Positions 1 through 8,743 of a stretch of DNA of 64,000 nucleotides are shown here, piece by piece. A program made the position numbers and the translations under genes. The stretch covers positions 1 to 64,000 of the forward strand of contig JBNKEE010000033.1 of assembly GCA_050288625.1 (NCBI GenBank), given 5' to 3'. The stretch is from JAAGZL01 sp050288625 (GTDB lineage Bacteria; Pseudomonadota; Gammaproteobacteria; Chromatiales; Chromatiaceae). Each line of letters opens with the position of its first letter. Position 1 is the first letter of the stretch. Below the pieces are notes generated by a model. The model made no database searches, had not been told where the DNA came from, and saw nothing but the letters and a program-made list of their open reading frames with translations.

Positions 1-75
1 TTAGGCTTACATTAATTGGGGTTTGTTTGGTAATCTGAGACAGGACAGTGCAATTACAAACTAAACATATAAGAT

Positions 76-789
76 ATGACATGCGAACTTTGTCTTCTAG
101 AAAAGCCATTACGTAACTCCCACGTAATACCTGAGTTTATGTACAGCTCTCTATACGACGACAAGCACAGGTTTCATGTTTTGTCTTCTACAGATACGAG
201 TTGTAATAGGCGGGAACAGAAAGGTCTAAGGGAAGAGCTTCTTTGTGGGGATTGCGAGGAACAGCTATCCAAGCATGAGAGATATGTTAGCCTGATCTTT
301 TCAGGAGGAATGAGAGTTAAATCTAAAAGAAATGGTGATCTTGTAAAGATTGAAGAGCTTGATTATAACCATTTCAAACTATTTGGATTGTCCATTCTTT
401 GGCGGGCTGGGGTATCGAAGCAGCAATTCTTTAGTGAAGTTTCTCTTGGCTATCATGAGGAATCTATTAGACAGCTCGTACATGCCAATAGACCAGGAAA
501 TTCTGATCAATATGGTTTCTTTTTATCACCGATCGTATTCAATAACCAAGACGTAAAAGACCTGATTGTTCAACCTACGCTTTCGCGTCTTGATGGCCAT
601 AAATGTTATAGATTTGTATTTGGTGGGCTTGTTTGGGTATTTGTAGTATCGAGTCATAAACCTCCGGAAGTTTTTCGAAATGCCTTTATAAACAATAACG
701 GCGAGATGCTAATGCTTGTGTCAGAACTTCAAGATATAACATTCATCAGTCGAGCCATGCATTCAATCACCAGTTCCCATCTCATTTAA
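76..789 (+). CDS. Orphan protein with N-terminal cysteine clusters
   Basis: A 237-residue protein that I do not recognise by name. The N-terminus has CELC, then a conserved-looking SHVIPEFMY stretch and, near residue 58, CGDCE. Paired CxxC knuckles with an intervening His are typical of small zinc-binding or treble-clef (HNH-like) folds, but no complete HNH catalytic motif is visible. There is no signal peptide or membrane segment. The gene is clearly more AT-rich than the TRAP operon downstream and has no clear Shine-Dalgarno sequence, which suggests transfer. It stands alone, 243 bp before dctP, and its upstream neighbours lie outside the window. Function unknown; zinc binding is an inference from cysteine spacing only. 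Confidence 0.7.
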   Translation: MTCELCLLEKPLRNSHVIPEFMYSSLYDDKHRFHVLSSTDTSCNRREQKGLREELLCGDCEEQLSKHERYVSLIFSGGMRVKSKRNGDLVKIEELDYNHFKLFGLSILWRAGVSKQQFFSEVSLGYHEESIRQLVHANRPGNSDQYGFFLSPIVFNNQDVKDLIVQPTLSRLDGHKCYRFVFGGLVWVFVVSSHKPPEVFRNAFINNNGEMLMLVSELQDITFISRAMHSITSSHLI

Positions 790-797
790 ACCCCCAC

Positions 798-854
798 ATC
801 GGCGGATTCCCGCCAATCCAAACCCCATCATCTCTGATGAATCGGCGGATTCCC
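798..854. repeat. 14-bp direct repeat pair with small hairpin
   Basis: ATCGGCGGATTCCC occurs at 798-811 and again at 841-854, 43 bp apart, immediately after the orphan gene. The first copy also forms a short hairpin (GGCGG/CCGCC, 801-814). A second small palindrome, TATAGG-TGCG-CCTATA, lies at 876-891. These may be a terminator remnant or regulator sites for the TRAP operon; the role is unknown. Confidence 0.5.
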
Positions 855-1032
855 ACACATTTTTATACTAGACTATATAGGTGCGCCTATACGCATCGTT
901 ATTGATATCAGCGAGTTAAGTTCGATTTTTCCTGTTATCAAAGGATTGGTCTCTATATTGCAGAACTACAACGATCCTGGCCCAGGGCCCGGATGTGCAA
1001 ACGCATTCAACATAAACACTTGGAGGATTAAT

Positions 1033-2022
1033 ATGCGCTTACGTTTACTTACAGCGATAACCGCCCTGACGGCCATGGTTCTGGCCGCTCCGGTTTTTGC
1101 CGCTGATCCAATCGTGATCAAGTTTTCTCATGTGGTAGCTGAGAATACCCCTAAGGGTCAGATGGCCAATAAGTTTAAAGAACTGGTGGAGCAGCGTCTT
1201 GCCGGTAAGGTCAAGGTGGAGGTGTTCCCTAACTCCCAGCTATTTGGCGACAACAAGGTTCTTGAGGCCATGTTGCTGGGTGATGTGCAGATAGCTGCCC
1301 CTGCGCTCTCTAAGTTCAGTCGTTACACTCAGGTTCTGCAGTTGTACGATCTGCCTTTTCTATTTAAAGATATTGAGGCGGTAGATAAGTTTCAGCAGAG
1401 TGAGCCCGGTCAGAAGATGCTGGCTTCAATGGACTCAAAGGGTTTAATAGGCCTCGGTTATTTGCACAACGGTATGAAGCAACTCTCCGCCTCATCTCCG
1501 CTTAAGGTGCCTGCAGATGCTAAAGATATGAAATTCCGCATCATGTCTTCCGATGTGTTGGCCGCTCAGTTTGAAGCCGTTGACGCAACTCCGCTGAAGA
1601 AACCTTTCTCGGAGGTGTTCACTCTGTTGCAGACTAAGGCCATCGATGGGCAGGAGAATACCTGGTCTAACATCTATTCCAAGAAATTCTTTGAGGTCCA
1701 ACCTTACATCACGGAGTCCAATCATGGTGTGCTCGACTACATGGTTGTAACCTCAAAAGAGTTCTGGTCCAGCCTTCCTGCTGATATCAGGACTGAGGTC
1801 AAGAAAGCCATGGATGAGGCTGTTGCTCTCGGTAATGACGTTGCCCTGAAGAAATCTGTTGCTGATAAGCAAAAGATCATAGATTCCAAACGTTCAGAGA
1901 TTATCACTCTAACTCCTGAGCAACGCGCTCAGTGGGTTGAGGTTATGAAGCCTGTCTGGAAAAAGTTTGAAGGTGAAATCGGCAAAGATTTGATTGAAGC
2001 TGCATATAATTCAAATCAATAA
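1033..2022 (+). CDS. dctP: TRAP transporter substrate-binding protein DctP
   Basis: Periplasmic solute-binding subunit of a tripartite ATP-independent periplasmic transporter, probably for C4-dicarboxylates or related organic acids. The 329-residue product starts with a clear signal peptide ending at VFAADP, followed by the family-typical IVIKFSHVVAENTPKG opening and central features such as FPNSQLFGD and a QENTWSN segment. The start chosen is ATG 1033, preceded by TGGAGG; a longer reading from TTG 946 would add 29 residues in front of the signal peptide and is unlikely. dctQ and dctM follow after a hairpin at 2037-2069. The substrate cannot be read from sequence. Confidence 0.93.
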   Translation: MRLRLLTAITALTAMVLAAPVFAADPIVIKFSHVVAENTPKGQMANKFKELVEQRLAGKVKVEVFPNSQLFGDNKVLEAMLLGDVQIAAPALSKFSRYTQVLQLYDLPFLFKDIEAVDKFQQSEPGQKMLASMDSKGLIGLGYLHNGMKQLSASSPLKVPADAKDMKFRIMSSDVLAAQFEAVDATPLKKPFSEVFTLLQTKAIDGQENTWSNIYSKKFFEVQPYITESNHGVLDYMVVTSKEFWSSLPADIRTEVKKAMDEAVALGNDVALKKSVADKQKIIDSKRSEIITLTPEQRAQWVEVMKPVWKKFEGEIGKDLIEAAYNSNQ

Positions 2023-2036
2023 TAATAGATGTAATA

Positions 2037-2069
2037 ACAGTGACTGGGCTATGGATAGCCCAGCGCTGT
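2037..2069 (+). terminator. Intergenic hairpin between dctP and dctQ
   Basis: CTGGGCTAT (2044-2052) and ATAGCCCAG (2055-2063) form a perfect 9-bp stem with a GG loop. Outer arms ACAG (2037-2040) and CTGT (2066-2069) extend it. It ends in TTTGTC rather than a long T run, so it more likely attenuates transcription or protects the 3-prime end of dctP mRNA, giving more binding protein than membrane subunits. Confidence 0.65.
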
Positions 2070-2100
2070 TTGTCTTATCCACTAAATTAGGATTTTTCAG

Positions 2101-2664
2101 ATGCTTATACGTATCTTGAACAAGGCGGAAGAGACCATTCTTTCCCTTCTCCTTGTCGCTATGACCTTACTGGTATTTGTTGAAGTGGTTATGCGCTTTG
2201 GCTTTGGCAGCGGTTTCCTTTGGGGGCAAGAGTTAACCCTACATATTTCAGCCTGGTTTGTGCTATTCGGTGCGTCTTATGGATTAAAGGTTGGTGCACA
2301 TATAGGTGTTGATGCATTTGTAAAATTGCTTCCGCCGCTCTTGCACCGCATAGCATCTGGTATTGCAGTTATAGGGAGCCTTATATATTGCGGCCTTTTT
2401 CTGTATGGATCCTGGATCTATCTGGAAAAGATGAAAATGATTGGGATAGAACTGGAAGATATGCCTATTCCAGCTTGGATTGCCCATAGTATCCTGCTTA
2501 TTGGATTATCATTTCTTGCTTACCGTCTTTTGCAACTGCTTTGGGCCATTATCACAGGTAAGGCTGATGGCTTTAGTCATTCAGATGAAGCCAAGGAGAG
2601 TATGCATCTGGCTGAAGAGTTAGCGCAGACATCAGAAGAAAAAGAAGGGGAGTCCAAGCGATGA
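2101..2664 (+). CDS. dctQ: TRAP transporter small membrane subunit DctQ
   Basis: The 187-residue small inner-membrane subunit of the TRAP transporter. Four hydrophobic segments are visible: about 12-32, 50-62, 85-108 and 125-147. The WGQELTLHISAW segment matches the conserved DctQ signature around the second helix. The C-terminal 30 or so residues are acidic and hydrophilic, presumably cytoplasmic. Its stop codon overlaps the dctM start by 4 bp (ATGA at 2661), indicating translational coupling. It partners with DctM in sodium-driven uptake. Confidence 0.9.
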   Translation: MLIRILNKAEETILSLLLVAMTLLVFVEVVMRFGFGSGFLWGQELTLHISAWFVLFGASYGLKVGAHIGVDAFVKLLPPLLHRIASGIAVIGSLIYCGLFLYGSWIYLEKMKMIGIELEDMPIPAWIAHSILLIGLSFLAYRLLQLLWAIITGKADGFSHSDEAKESMHLAEELAQTSEEKEGESKR

Positions 2665-4061
2665 CTACCGCCGTACTGTTTATCATACTCTTTGGATGCA
2701 TGCTTCTTGGTATGCCGATAGCGCTTGCGCTGGGTCTGTCAAGTATCACTACAATCCTATTCTTTTCTAACGATTCACTCTCTTCTGTTGCGTTAAAGTT
2801 GTTTGAAGCGTTATCTGAGCACTACACTTTACTGGCCATCCCATTTTTTATCCTGTCGTCTTCATTTCTCTCCACAGGTGGCGTGGCTAAGAGATTGATT
2901 CGTTTTGCTGTGGACTGCGTGGGTCATATTCGCGGTGGTTTGGCTATGGCATCAGTAATGGCGTGTATGCTGTTCGCTGCTGTTTCCGGTTCGTCGCCCG
3001 CCACCGTGGCTGCTATTGGTACTATCGTGATCGCAGGTATGGTTAGATCAGGTTATCCAGAATCGTTTGCTGCCGGAGTTATTGCTAATGCCGGTACGCT
3101 GGGTATTCTGATTCCACCCTCTATAGTTATGCTTGTATACGCAGCAGCGACCGAGGAGTCTGCCGCGCGTATGTTTATGGCCGGTTTTATCCCAGGTCTT
3201 ATGATGGGCTTGATGCTTATGCTCGCCATATACATAGCCGCTCGTGTAAAAGGATTACCCGCTCAGCAATGGCCTGGTTTCAAAGAGCTTTTCGCCTCAG
3301 GTTTTAGCGCGTCAGGTGGGCTGATGTTGATCGTTATTGTGTTGGGCTCTATCTATGGTGGCATAGCCAGTCCCACCGAAGCGGCCGCAGTATCAGCAGT
3401 GTATGCGTTTTTTGTTTCAGTGTTTGGTTATCGCGATATGGGTCCGCTGAAAAATGTGCCATGGCGTAAAGAAGGCGAGTCAGTTGGAAAGATGATCAGG
3501 CGCAATCTATGGCATATCTTGTGGGCATTTCCCAAGTGCTTTGGAGATAAGGAACTGAGCAAGACTATACTGGATGCGGCCAAAGTAAGCATAATGCTGC
3601 TCTTCATAATTGCCAACGCCATGCTGTTTGCTCATGTGCTGACCACAGAACGCATCCCACATACTATTGCTCACCACATAGTTGAGATGGGCCTGGAACC
3701 CTGGATGTTTCTGATCGTAGTTAACATACTTTTACTGGCGGCTGGTAACTTTATGGAGCCGTCTGCGATCTTGTTGATTATGGCTCCGATTCTGTTTCCA
3801 ATCGCTGTTCGGCTTGGTATAGACCCTATTCATTTGGGCATAATCATGGTCGTTAATATGGAGATAGGGATGCTGACGCCACCTGTTGGGCTGAATCTAT
3901 TTGTTACCGCAGGTATTACCGGAAATAGTATAGGCTGGGTAATTAAGGCCGCTCTGCCGTGGTTAATGCTTCTTTTGATCTTCCTGATGTTGATCACATA
4001 TATACCTCAGATATCACTATTTTTGCCTGAGTATATCGATCACCTGAAGGGCTACAACTGA
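2661..4061 (+). CDS. dctM: TRAP transporter large permease subunit DctM
   Basis: Large permease subunit that carries out sodium-coupled translocation. At 466 residues it is longer than the usual 425-430. The family signature AVSGSSPATVAAIG (about residues 107-120) and a second PTEAAAVSAVYAF segment (near 240) are present, as is GMLTPPVGLNLFV near the C-terminus. About a dozen hydrophobic helices can be traced. The extra length is a hydrophilic, basic insertion after residue 255 (GYRDMGPLKNVPWRK through FPKCFGDKEL), presumably a cytoplasmic loop. It is translationally coupled to dctQ. Confidence 0.93.
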   Translation: MTTAVLFIILFGCMLLGMPIALALGLSSITTILFFSNDSLSSVALKLFEALSEHYTLLAIPFFILSSSFLSTGGVAKRLIRFAVDCVGHIRGGLAMASVMACMLFAAVSGSSPATVAAIGTIVIAGMVRSGYPESFAAGVIANAGTLGILIPPSIVMLVYAAATEESAARMFMAGFIPGLMMGLMLMLAIYIAARVKGLPAQQWPGFKELFASGFSASGGLMLIVIVLGSIYGGIASPTEAAAVSAVYAFFVSVFGYRDMGPLKNVPWRKEGESVGKMIRRNLWHILWAFPKCFGDKELSKTILDAAKVSIMLLFIIANAMLFAHVLTTERIPHTIAHHIVEMGLEPWMFLIVVNILLLAAGNFMEPSAILLIMAPILFPIAVRLGIDPIHLGIIMVVNMEIGMLTPPVGLNLFVTAGITGNSIGWVIKAALPWLMLLLIFLMLITYIPQISLFLPEYIDHLKGYN

Positions 4062-4137
4062 TACCTGATCTAATCGTAATTGCAGGACACTATTGTGCGA
4101 CACTGCGGTTCAACTACTTCAATTTAGGAAGGATAAA

Positions 4138-4644
4138 ATGGGCATCCCAAGCTACAGCAAGATTCTTTACGCTACCGATCTAGGAAAAAACATGCGCCCA
4201 GTATTTCGCCAGGCGATAAGTTTGGCCAAACAGTATGAGGCTAGCATTGTAATGATGCACGTAGTTGAACCTTTAAGTTCTGCTGCTAAATGGGCGCTTG
4301 AGGCTTATCTTCCTGAGGATACTGATCTGAATCTAAGGGTTGGGAACGGTTTGAGAAGGGTCCTTGCCGTGATGAAACAACGCCTGGAGGCATTTTACAA
4401 CGAAGAGATGTCTGATGATCCTGATAAAGATAAGCTGGTGTCTGATATCGTGGTTGTAAGTGGCAATACAGCCGAGCAGATTCAAGGGCAAGCTGAGGAG
4501 CATGGTGTGGATTTGATTGTGGTAGGGAGTCACACCAGTTCAGGTATGGATCGCGGTTTTATTGGTTCAGATGTCCGGCGACTTATACATATCACTGATA
4601 GACCGACACTGGTGGTTCCGGTAGCCAGGAAGCGGGAAAAGTAA
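4138..4644 (+). CDS. Universal stress protein (UspA family) linked to TRAP transporter
   Basis: A 168-residue UspA-type protein. The start KILYATDLGKNMRP and the end GSHTSSGMDRGFIGSDVRRLI..PTLVVP match the family, including a G-2x-G-9x-G(S/T)-like nucleotide-binding region near 133-150. The start is ATG 4138 with AGGAAGG upstream; a reading from TTG 4093 would add 15 unsupported residues. A Usp gene at the end of a TRAP operon has precedent (TeaD with TeaABC of Halomonas, where it modulates transport), so a role in regulating this transporter is a reasonable inference. Confidence 0.88.
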   Translation: MGIPSYSKILYATDLGKNMRPVFRQAISLAKQYEASIVMMHVVEPLSSAAKWALEAYLPEDTDLNLRVGNGLRRVLAVMKQRLEAFYNEEMSDDPDKDKLVSDIVVVSGNTAEQIQGQAEEHGVDLIVVGSHTSSGMDRGFIGSDVRRLIHITDRPTLVVPVARKREK

Positions 4645-4658
4645 ATTACCCCTTTTGG

Positions 4659-6227
4659 TTAGGGCAACATAATGCCTCTGATAGTAAAGTAGAGCAGGGC
4701 TGCCAATATGCCTGATACTGGAACTGTAACGAGCCATGCTGCGGCAATCTTCAAAAGCGCAGAACGTTTCACTAACTCATGTTTATAAACGCTTACCAGA
4801 CTTTTACGTTCCTTCTTGGTTAGGTTTGCATCTGTTTTCCTCTGCTTGAGTTGCTCAAGCATGATGCTTTTTTCATTCAATGAAGCCTTCTTAAAGTCAA
4901 CCAGAAATGCCTCAACCACCTCTGGGTGGTCGTTTCTATGATGGTGTTTAATCTCATCAATCATCTTGGCATAGCTGGCCTTGAGGAATTCTCGCAGGAA
5001 ACCAACACCGAATACGCCTCCAACCGCTATATGAGTGGAGCTTACCGGGAGCCCCAATTGTGTTGCGATGATTACCGTTATTGAAGCGGCCATAGCAATA
5101 CAAAAGGCCCGCATCTTGTCTAGCTCTGTTATCTCAGATCCGACGGTACGTATCAGTTTGGGGCCATATAGGGCCAGACCGAGGGCTATACCGATAGCTC
5201 CTACCATCATTACCCACATGGGGATACCCGCCTTACTCTTGATTCCGCCGTTTAGTATTGCATCATTGATTGCGGCTAGAGGTCCAACCGCGTTAGCCAC
5301 ATCGTTCGCACCATGGGCGAAGCTGAGCAGGGCGGCTGCGAAGATCAGAGGTATGGTAAAGAGTTGATTTACACTCTGTTTTTCATTGGGTAATTTATCT
5401 GCGACTTTTATCAATAACGGCCTTATGATTGCGAAAATGATCGTGGAGAAGGCCAGTCCTAATATGGATGCGGTTGTAAAATCCACCTTCCAGACGTGTT
5501 TGAACCCTTTAAGCAATAGGTATGTTATGAAGGCCCAAGCCATAATAGCCACGAACACAGGCACCATGCGTTTAGCCGCTGCAATCATATCATTCTGATA
5601 GGTTATGGTCCGCTTTATCATATAAAGGAAACCCGCTGCTATTACTCCTCCCATGACCGGTGAGATAATCCAACTTGCACTTATAGCTCCCATCTTGCCC
5701 CAGTTGGCTATCTCGAGCCCGCCTGCAGCTATACCAGCACCCAGAACGCCGCCGACTATAGAGTGAGTAGTGGAAACAGGAGCTCCGAATGCGGTGGCTA
5801 TGTTTAGCCATATTGCCCCAGCCAGCAGTGCGGCCAACATCAGCCAGATAAATGTATCCGCATTGTCGATCAGGTCAGGATCTATAATTCCCTTCTTTAT
5901 GGTAGTGACCACTTCACCACCAGCGATCAATGCACCAGAAGCCTCAAAGATGGCGGCTATTACGATAGCACCGGTAAGGGTTAGTGCTTTGGATCCAACT
6001 GCCGGCCCTACATTGTTGGCCACATCGTTGGCGCCGATGTTCATGGCCATATAGCCGCCTATGATGGCAGCGATCACCAGCATGATATGGTCGGGTGTGC
6101 CTACACCGCGCATGCTGATGAACAGCATAATTCCAACCATGAATAAAAGAGCTATTCCTACCCTGAATAGCTCTTTGCGGCCTTTATTAGTGGCCTTTTC
6201 AAGTTTTACAATATTCTGGAGTTCCAT
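4659..6227 (-). CDS. Inorganic phosphate transporter, PiT family
   Basis: A 522-residue integral membrane protein of the low-affinity PiT phosphate/cation symporter family. Both halves carry the family signature: GANDVANNVGPAVGSKAL near residue 65 and GANDVANAVGPLAAI near 305, the classic internal duplication. Paired VSTTHSIVGGVLG and VSSTHIAVGGVFG motifs are also present. Hydrophobic helices fill both halves, with a hydrophilic region around 410-480. It converges on the usp gene. Three Pho-box-like repeats lie 77-105 bp upstream of its start, suggesting control by PhoB. Confidence 0.93.
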   Translation of the reverse strand: MELQNIVKLEKATNKGRKELFRVGIALLFMVGIMLFISMRGVGTPDHIMLVIAAIIGGYMAMNIGANDVANNVGPAVGSKALTLTGAIVIAAIFEASGALIAGGEVVTTIKKGIIDPDLIDNADTFIWLMLAALLAGAIWLNIATAFGAPVSTTHSIVGGVLGAGIAAGGLEIANWGKMGAISASWIISPVMGGVIAAGFLYMIKRTITYQNDMIAAAKRMVPVFVAIMAWAFITYLLLKGFKHVWKVDFTTASILGLAFSTIIFAIIRPLLIKVADKLPNEKQSVNQLFTIPLIFAAALLSFAHGANDVANAVGPLAAINDAILNGGIKSKAGIPMWVMMVGAIGIALGLALYGPKLIRTVGSEITELDKMRAFCIAMAASITVIIATQLGLPVSSTHIAVGGVFGVGFLREFLKASYAKMIDEIKHHHRNDHPEVVEAFLVDFKKASLNEKSIMLEQLKQRKTDANLTKKERKSLVSVYKHELVKRSALLKIAAAWLVTVPVSGILAALLYFTIRGIMLP

Positions 6228-6303
6228 ATAAGTGACTGCTTAATTGTTACGTCTGTTTTGCTAGTGTTGTTATGGAGGAGTAGTAATACACCTGCGGCAT
6301 GAA

Positions 6304-6332
6304 CTTTAACAACTCTGTAACAAAACTGTAAT
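6304..6332 (+). promoter_or_regulatory. Three tandem Pho-box-like repeats upstream of the PiT gene
   Basis: CTTTAAC (6304-6310), CTGTAAC (6315-6321) and CTGTAAT (6326-6332) recur with an exact 11-bp period, separated by 4-bp AT-rich spacers (AACT, AAAA). This is the PhoB box layout (consensus CTGTCAT, 7+4+7). The repeats read on the plus strand, so they point away from the minus-strand phosphate transporter. That orientation would suit repression rather than classical activation. Confidence 0.6.
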
Positions 6333-6447
6333 GACCCAAGGCAAATAATTTCTGTTTTTTTGCTTGGTCCTATGCAGCTTCTTATATTGGACAGGATTGA
6401 CCTTGATTTAGATGGTGGTAACCCGGTATTATTCGCCGTCTTCGTTA
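6333..6447. other. Gene-free spacer before the partial tRNA
   Basis: No supportable ORF or RNA gene was seen here. The stretch is AT-rich and probably holds promoter elements for the PiT gene (minus strand) and for the tRNA/thrS side (plus strand), but I could not place them with confidence. Confidence 0.4.
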
Positions 6448-6482
6448 TGTAGTACTTTAGGTGCGTAGCTCAGTTGGGTGAG
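6448..6482 (+). pseudogene. 5-prime fragment of a tRNA-Val gene with its upstream flank
   Basis: The segment from TGTAGTACT (6448) through GGTGCGTAGCTCAGTTGG matches the region from 6587 to about 6617, which is the flank and 5-prime half of the intact tRNA-Val, with only a few differences. Similarity stops inside the D-arm; no anticodon arm or 3-prime half follows. It is therefore a partial duplication of the tRNA start, separated from the intact gene by a hairpin-rich segment. Confidence 0.65.
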
Positions 6483-6586
6483 GCCAGGAAAAATGATCCT
6501 GTGAATCATTTTTCTGCCGAACGCCCAGCAGGGATGCTGGGCCGGAGCGATGCTACAGGGATGTATTGTTGCACTATTGTTTAAAT
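6483..6586. repeat. Hairpin-rich element between tRNA-Val copies
   Basis: About 104 bp between two partly identical tRNA-Val flanks. It contains AAAAATGAT/ATCATTTTT (9-bp perfect arms, 6490-6514), GCCCAGCA/TGCTGGGC (8-bp arms around GGGA, near 6524-6543) and a small TACA-GGGA-TGTA hairpin. The loop motif AGGGATG is used twice. No ORF. It resembles small non-coding repetitive elements of gammaproteobacteria; assignment to a known family needs a genome search. Confidence 0.55.
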
Positions 6587-6595
6587 TGTAGTTCT

Positions 6596-6672
<77 letters not shown>

Positions 6673-6679
6673 GTTTCGC

Positions 6680-6706
6680 ACCGGGTCCAATTGATCCGGT
6701 TTTTTT
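6680..6706 (+). terminator. Rho-independent terminator after tRNA-Val
   Basis: ACCGG (6680-6684) pairs with CCGGT (6696-6700), extended inward by GTC/GAT with one G-T pair, and is followed by a run of seven T. Confidence 0.75.
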
Positions 6707-6753
6707 CAAGTGGCCTTTGGTAGGGGTCACCACTGATGAGGATGTAGATAGAT

Positions 6754-8664
6754 ATGCCTGTAATTACTCTCCCTGACGGTTCCCAACGTAGTTTCGATGA
6801 CCCTGTTTCAGTTTATGATGTAGCCGCATCCATTGGTACCGGTCTGGCTAAGGCGGCCCTGGCTGGGCGTGTGGATGACGCCCTGGTGGATACATCTTAT
6901 GTTATCGATGCAGATGCCAACCTGGCCATTGTCACTGACCGGGATGAAGATGGCCTGGATATTATCCGCCACTCCACAGCCCACCTACTGGCCCAAGCGG
7001 TAAAAGAGCTATTCCCGAATGCCCAGGTGACCATTGGTCCTACTGTAGAAGATGGCTTCTATTACGACTTCTCTTTCGAGCGTCCCTTCACCATGGAAGA
7101 TCTGGCCGCGATCGAAGAGCAGATGAAGAAGCTGGCCAAGGCCGACCTACCGGTCGAGCGCATGGTCAAGGGTAGAGATGAGGCGGTCACCTTTTTCCGC
7201 GATATGGGAGAGGAGTACAAGGCCGAGATCATCGAAGATATTCCGGCAGATCAGACCCTATCCCTGTATAAGCAGGGTGAGTTCATCGACCTGTGCCGCG
7301 GTCCCCATGTGCCCAGCACCGGTAGGCTGAAGGCCTTCAAGCTGATGAAGGTGGCCGGCGCCTATTGGCGCGGCAACTCCGATAACGAGATGCTGCAGCG
7401 CATCTACGGTACCGCCTGGAAGGACAAGAAAGAGCTGAAGGACTACCTGCACAGATTGGAAGAGGCAGAAAAGCGCGATCACCGCAAGATCGGTAAGTCC
7501 CAGGATCTGTTCCATACCCAGGAAGAGGCGCCGGGCATGGTGTTCTGGCACGACAAGGGGTGGCAGATCTACATAGTTATCAAGGACTATATTCGCAATA
7601 AGTTACGTGGTCATGGGTATCAGGAGGTGCATACTCCGTCCATACTGGACCGTTCCCTGTGGGAGAAGTCCGGTCACTGGGACAAGTTCGGGGACATGAT
7701 CTTCGCCACCCAGTCGGAGAACCGGGAGTACGCCATCAAGCCGATGAACTGCCCGGCCCATATCCAGATCTATAACCATGGTCTGAAGAGCTACCGTGAC
7801 TTGCCTCTGCGTCTGGCCGAGTTCGGCTCCTGTCATCGCAATGAGCCGTCCGGTACCCTGCATGGCCTGATGCGGGTGCGTAACTTCGTGCAGGACGGTG
7901 CCCACATCTTCTGTACTGAGGATCAAATCCTGTCTGAGGTCATAGCCTTTAATGATCTGTTGTTCGATGTGTATAAGGATTTCGGTTTTGACGATGTGTT
8001 GATAAAGCTATCCACCCGTCCGGAGAAGCGTGTGGGTTCCGACGAGACCTGGGACAAGGCGGAGAAGGCCTTGGAAGATGCCCTCGGTGAAACAGGGCTG
8101 GAATGGGAGCTGCAACCAGGAGAGGGTGCCTTCTATGGTCCCAAGATCGAGTACTCCCTGCGTGACTGCCTGAATCGGGTGTGGCAGCTCGGCACTATCC
8201 AGCTGGATTTCTCCATGCCTGGTCGCCTGGGAGCCCAGTATGTGGCGGAGGATAACAGCAAGCAGACCCCGGTGATGTTGCATCGCGCCATCCTCGGTTC
8301 CATTGAGCGTTTCATAGGTATTTTGATTGAACACTATGCTGGGGCTTTACCCTTCTGGCTGTCGCCACAGCAGTTGGTGGTGATGAATATTACCGATCGC
8401 CAGGCCGAATATGTGGAAAAAGTGACTCAAACCATGAAAAAACATGGCTTTAGAGCCGAAATGGACTTGAGAAACGAGAAAATCGGCTTTAAAATTCGCG
8501 AGCACACATTGAGACGGGTGCCCTACCTGTTGGTAGTAGGCGACCGCGAGATGGAAAACGGGACTGTAGCTGTCCGGACACGCTCCGGTGAAGACCTCGG
8601 AAGTACGACTGTCGAGGCGCTTCTGGAGATGGTGGAGAAGGAAGCAACGGTCATTAAAGAATGA
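6754..8664 (+). CDS. thrS: Threonyl-tRNA synthetase
   Basis: A 636-residue class II synthetase that charges tRNA-Thr and edits mischarged serine. An N-terminal TGS domain (about 1-62) is followed by the editing domain with HSTAHLLAQAV near 73 and DLCRGPHVP near 182. The catalytic core has zinc-ligand segment MNCPAHIQIY and class II motif 2 (SCHRNEPSG). A HGTP-type anticodon-binding domain occupies the last 100 residues. Length and order match the family. It heads the conserved thrS-infC-rpmI-rplT run; infC begins 79 bp downstream. Confidence 0.97.
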   Translation: MPVITLPDGSQRSFDDPVSVYDVAASIGTGLAKAALAGRVDDALVDTSYVIDADANLAIVTDRDEDGLDIIRHSTAHLLAQAVKELFPNAQVTIGPTVEDGFYYDFSFERPFTMEDLAAIEEQMKKLAKADLPVERMVKGRDEAVTFFRDMGEEYKAEIIEDIPADQTLSLYKQGEFIDLCRGPHVPSTGRLKAFKLMKVAGAYWRGNSDNEMLQRIYGTAWKDKKELKDYLHRLEEAEKRDHRKIGKSQDLFHTQEEAPGMVFWHDKGWQIYIVIKDYIRNKLRGHGYQEVHTPSILDRSLWEKSGHWDKFGDMIFATQSENREYAIKPMNCPAHIQIYNHGLKSYRDLPLRLAEFGSCHRNEPSGTLHGLMRVRNFVQDGAHIFCTEDQILSEVIAFNDLLFDVYKDFGFDDVLIKLSTRPEKRVGSDETWDKAEKALEDALGETGLEWELQPGEGAFYGPKIEYSLRDCLNRVWQLGTIQLDFSMPGRLGAQYVAEDNSKQTPVMLHRAILGSIERFIGILIEHYAGALPFWLSPQQLVVMNITDRQAEYVEKVTQTMKKHGFRAEMDLRNEKIGFKIREHTLRRVPYLLVVGDREMENGTVAVRTRSGEDLGSTTVEALLEMVEKEATVIKE

Positions 8665-8743
8665 TAGAGCTTGTGCTGCCAGCGGCCATTTTTGGTTGGC
8701 CGGATACGCGGTGCAGGCTTTACTTGTTTCGGAGGAAACTGTT

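Noticed and set aside
946..1032. Upstream TTG start of dctP
   Set aside because: It would place 29 residues before a typical signal peptide; the ATG at 1033 has a good RBS.
7258..8334. Several minus-strand frames within thrS
   Set aside because: These are shadows of the biased codon use in thrS and lack homology and start signals.
8588..8743. Longer infC reading frame beginning inside thrS
   Set aside because: It has no homology to IF-3 and no RBS; the family N-terminus begins at about 8744.
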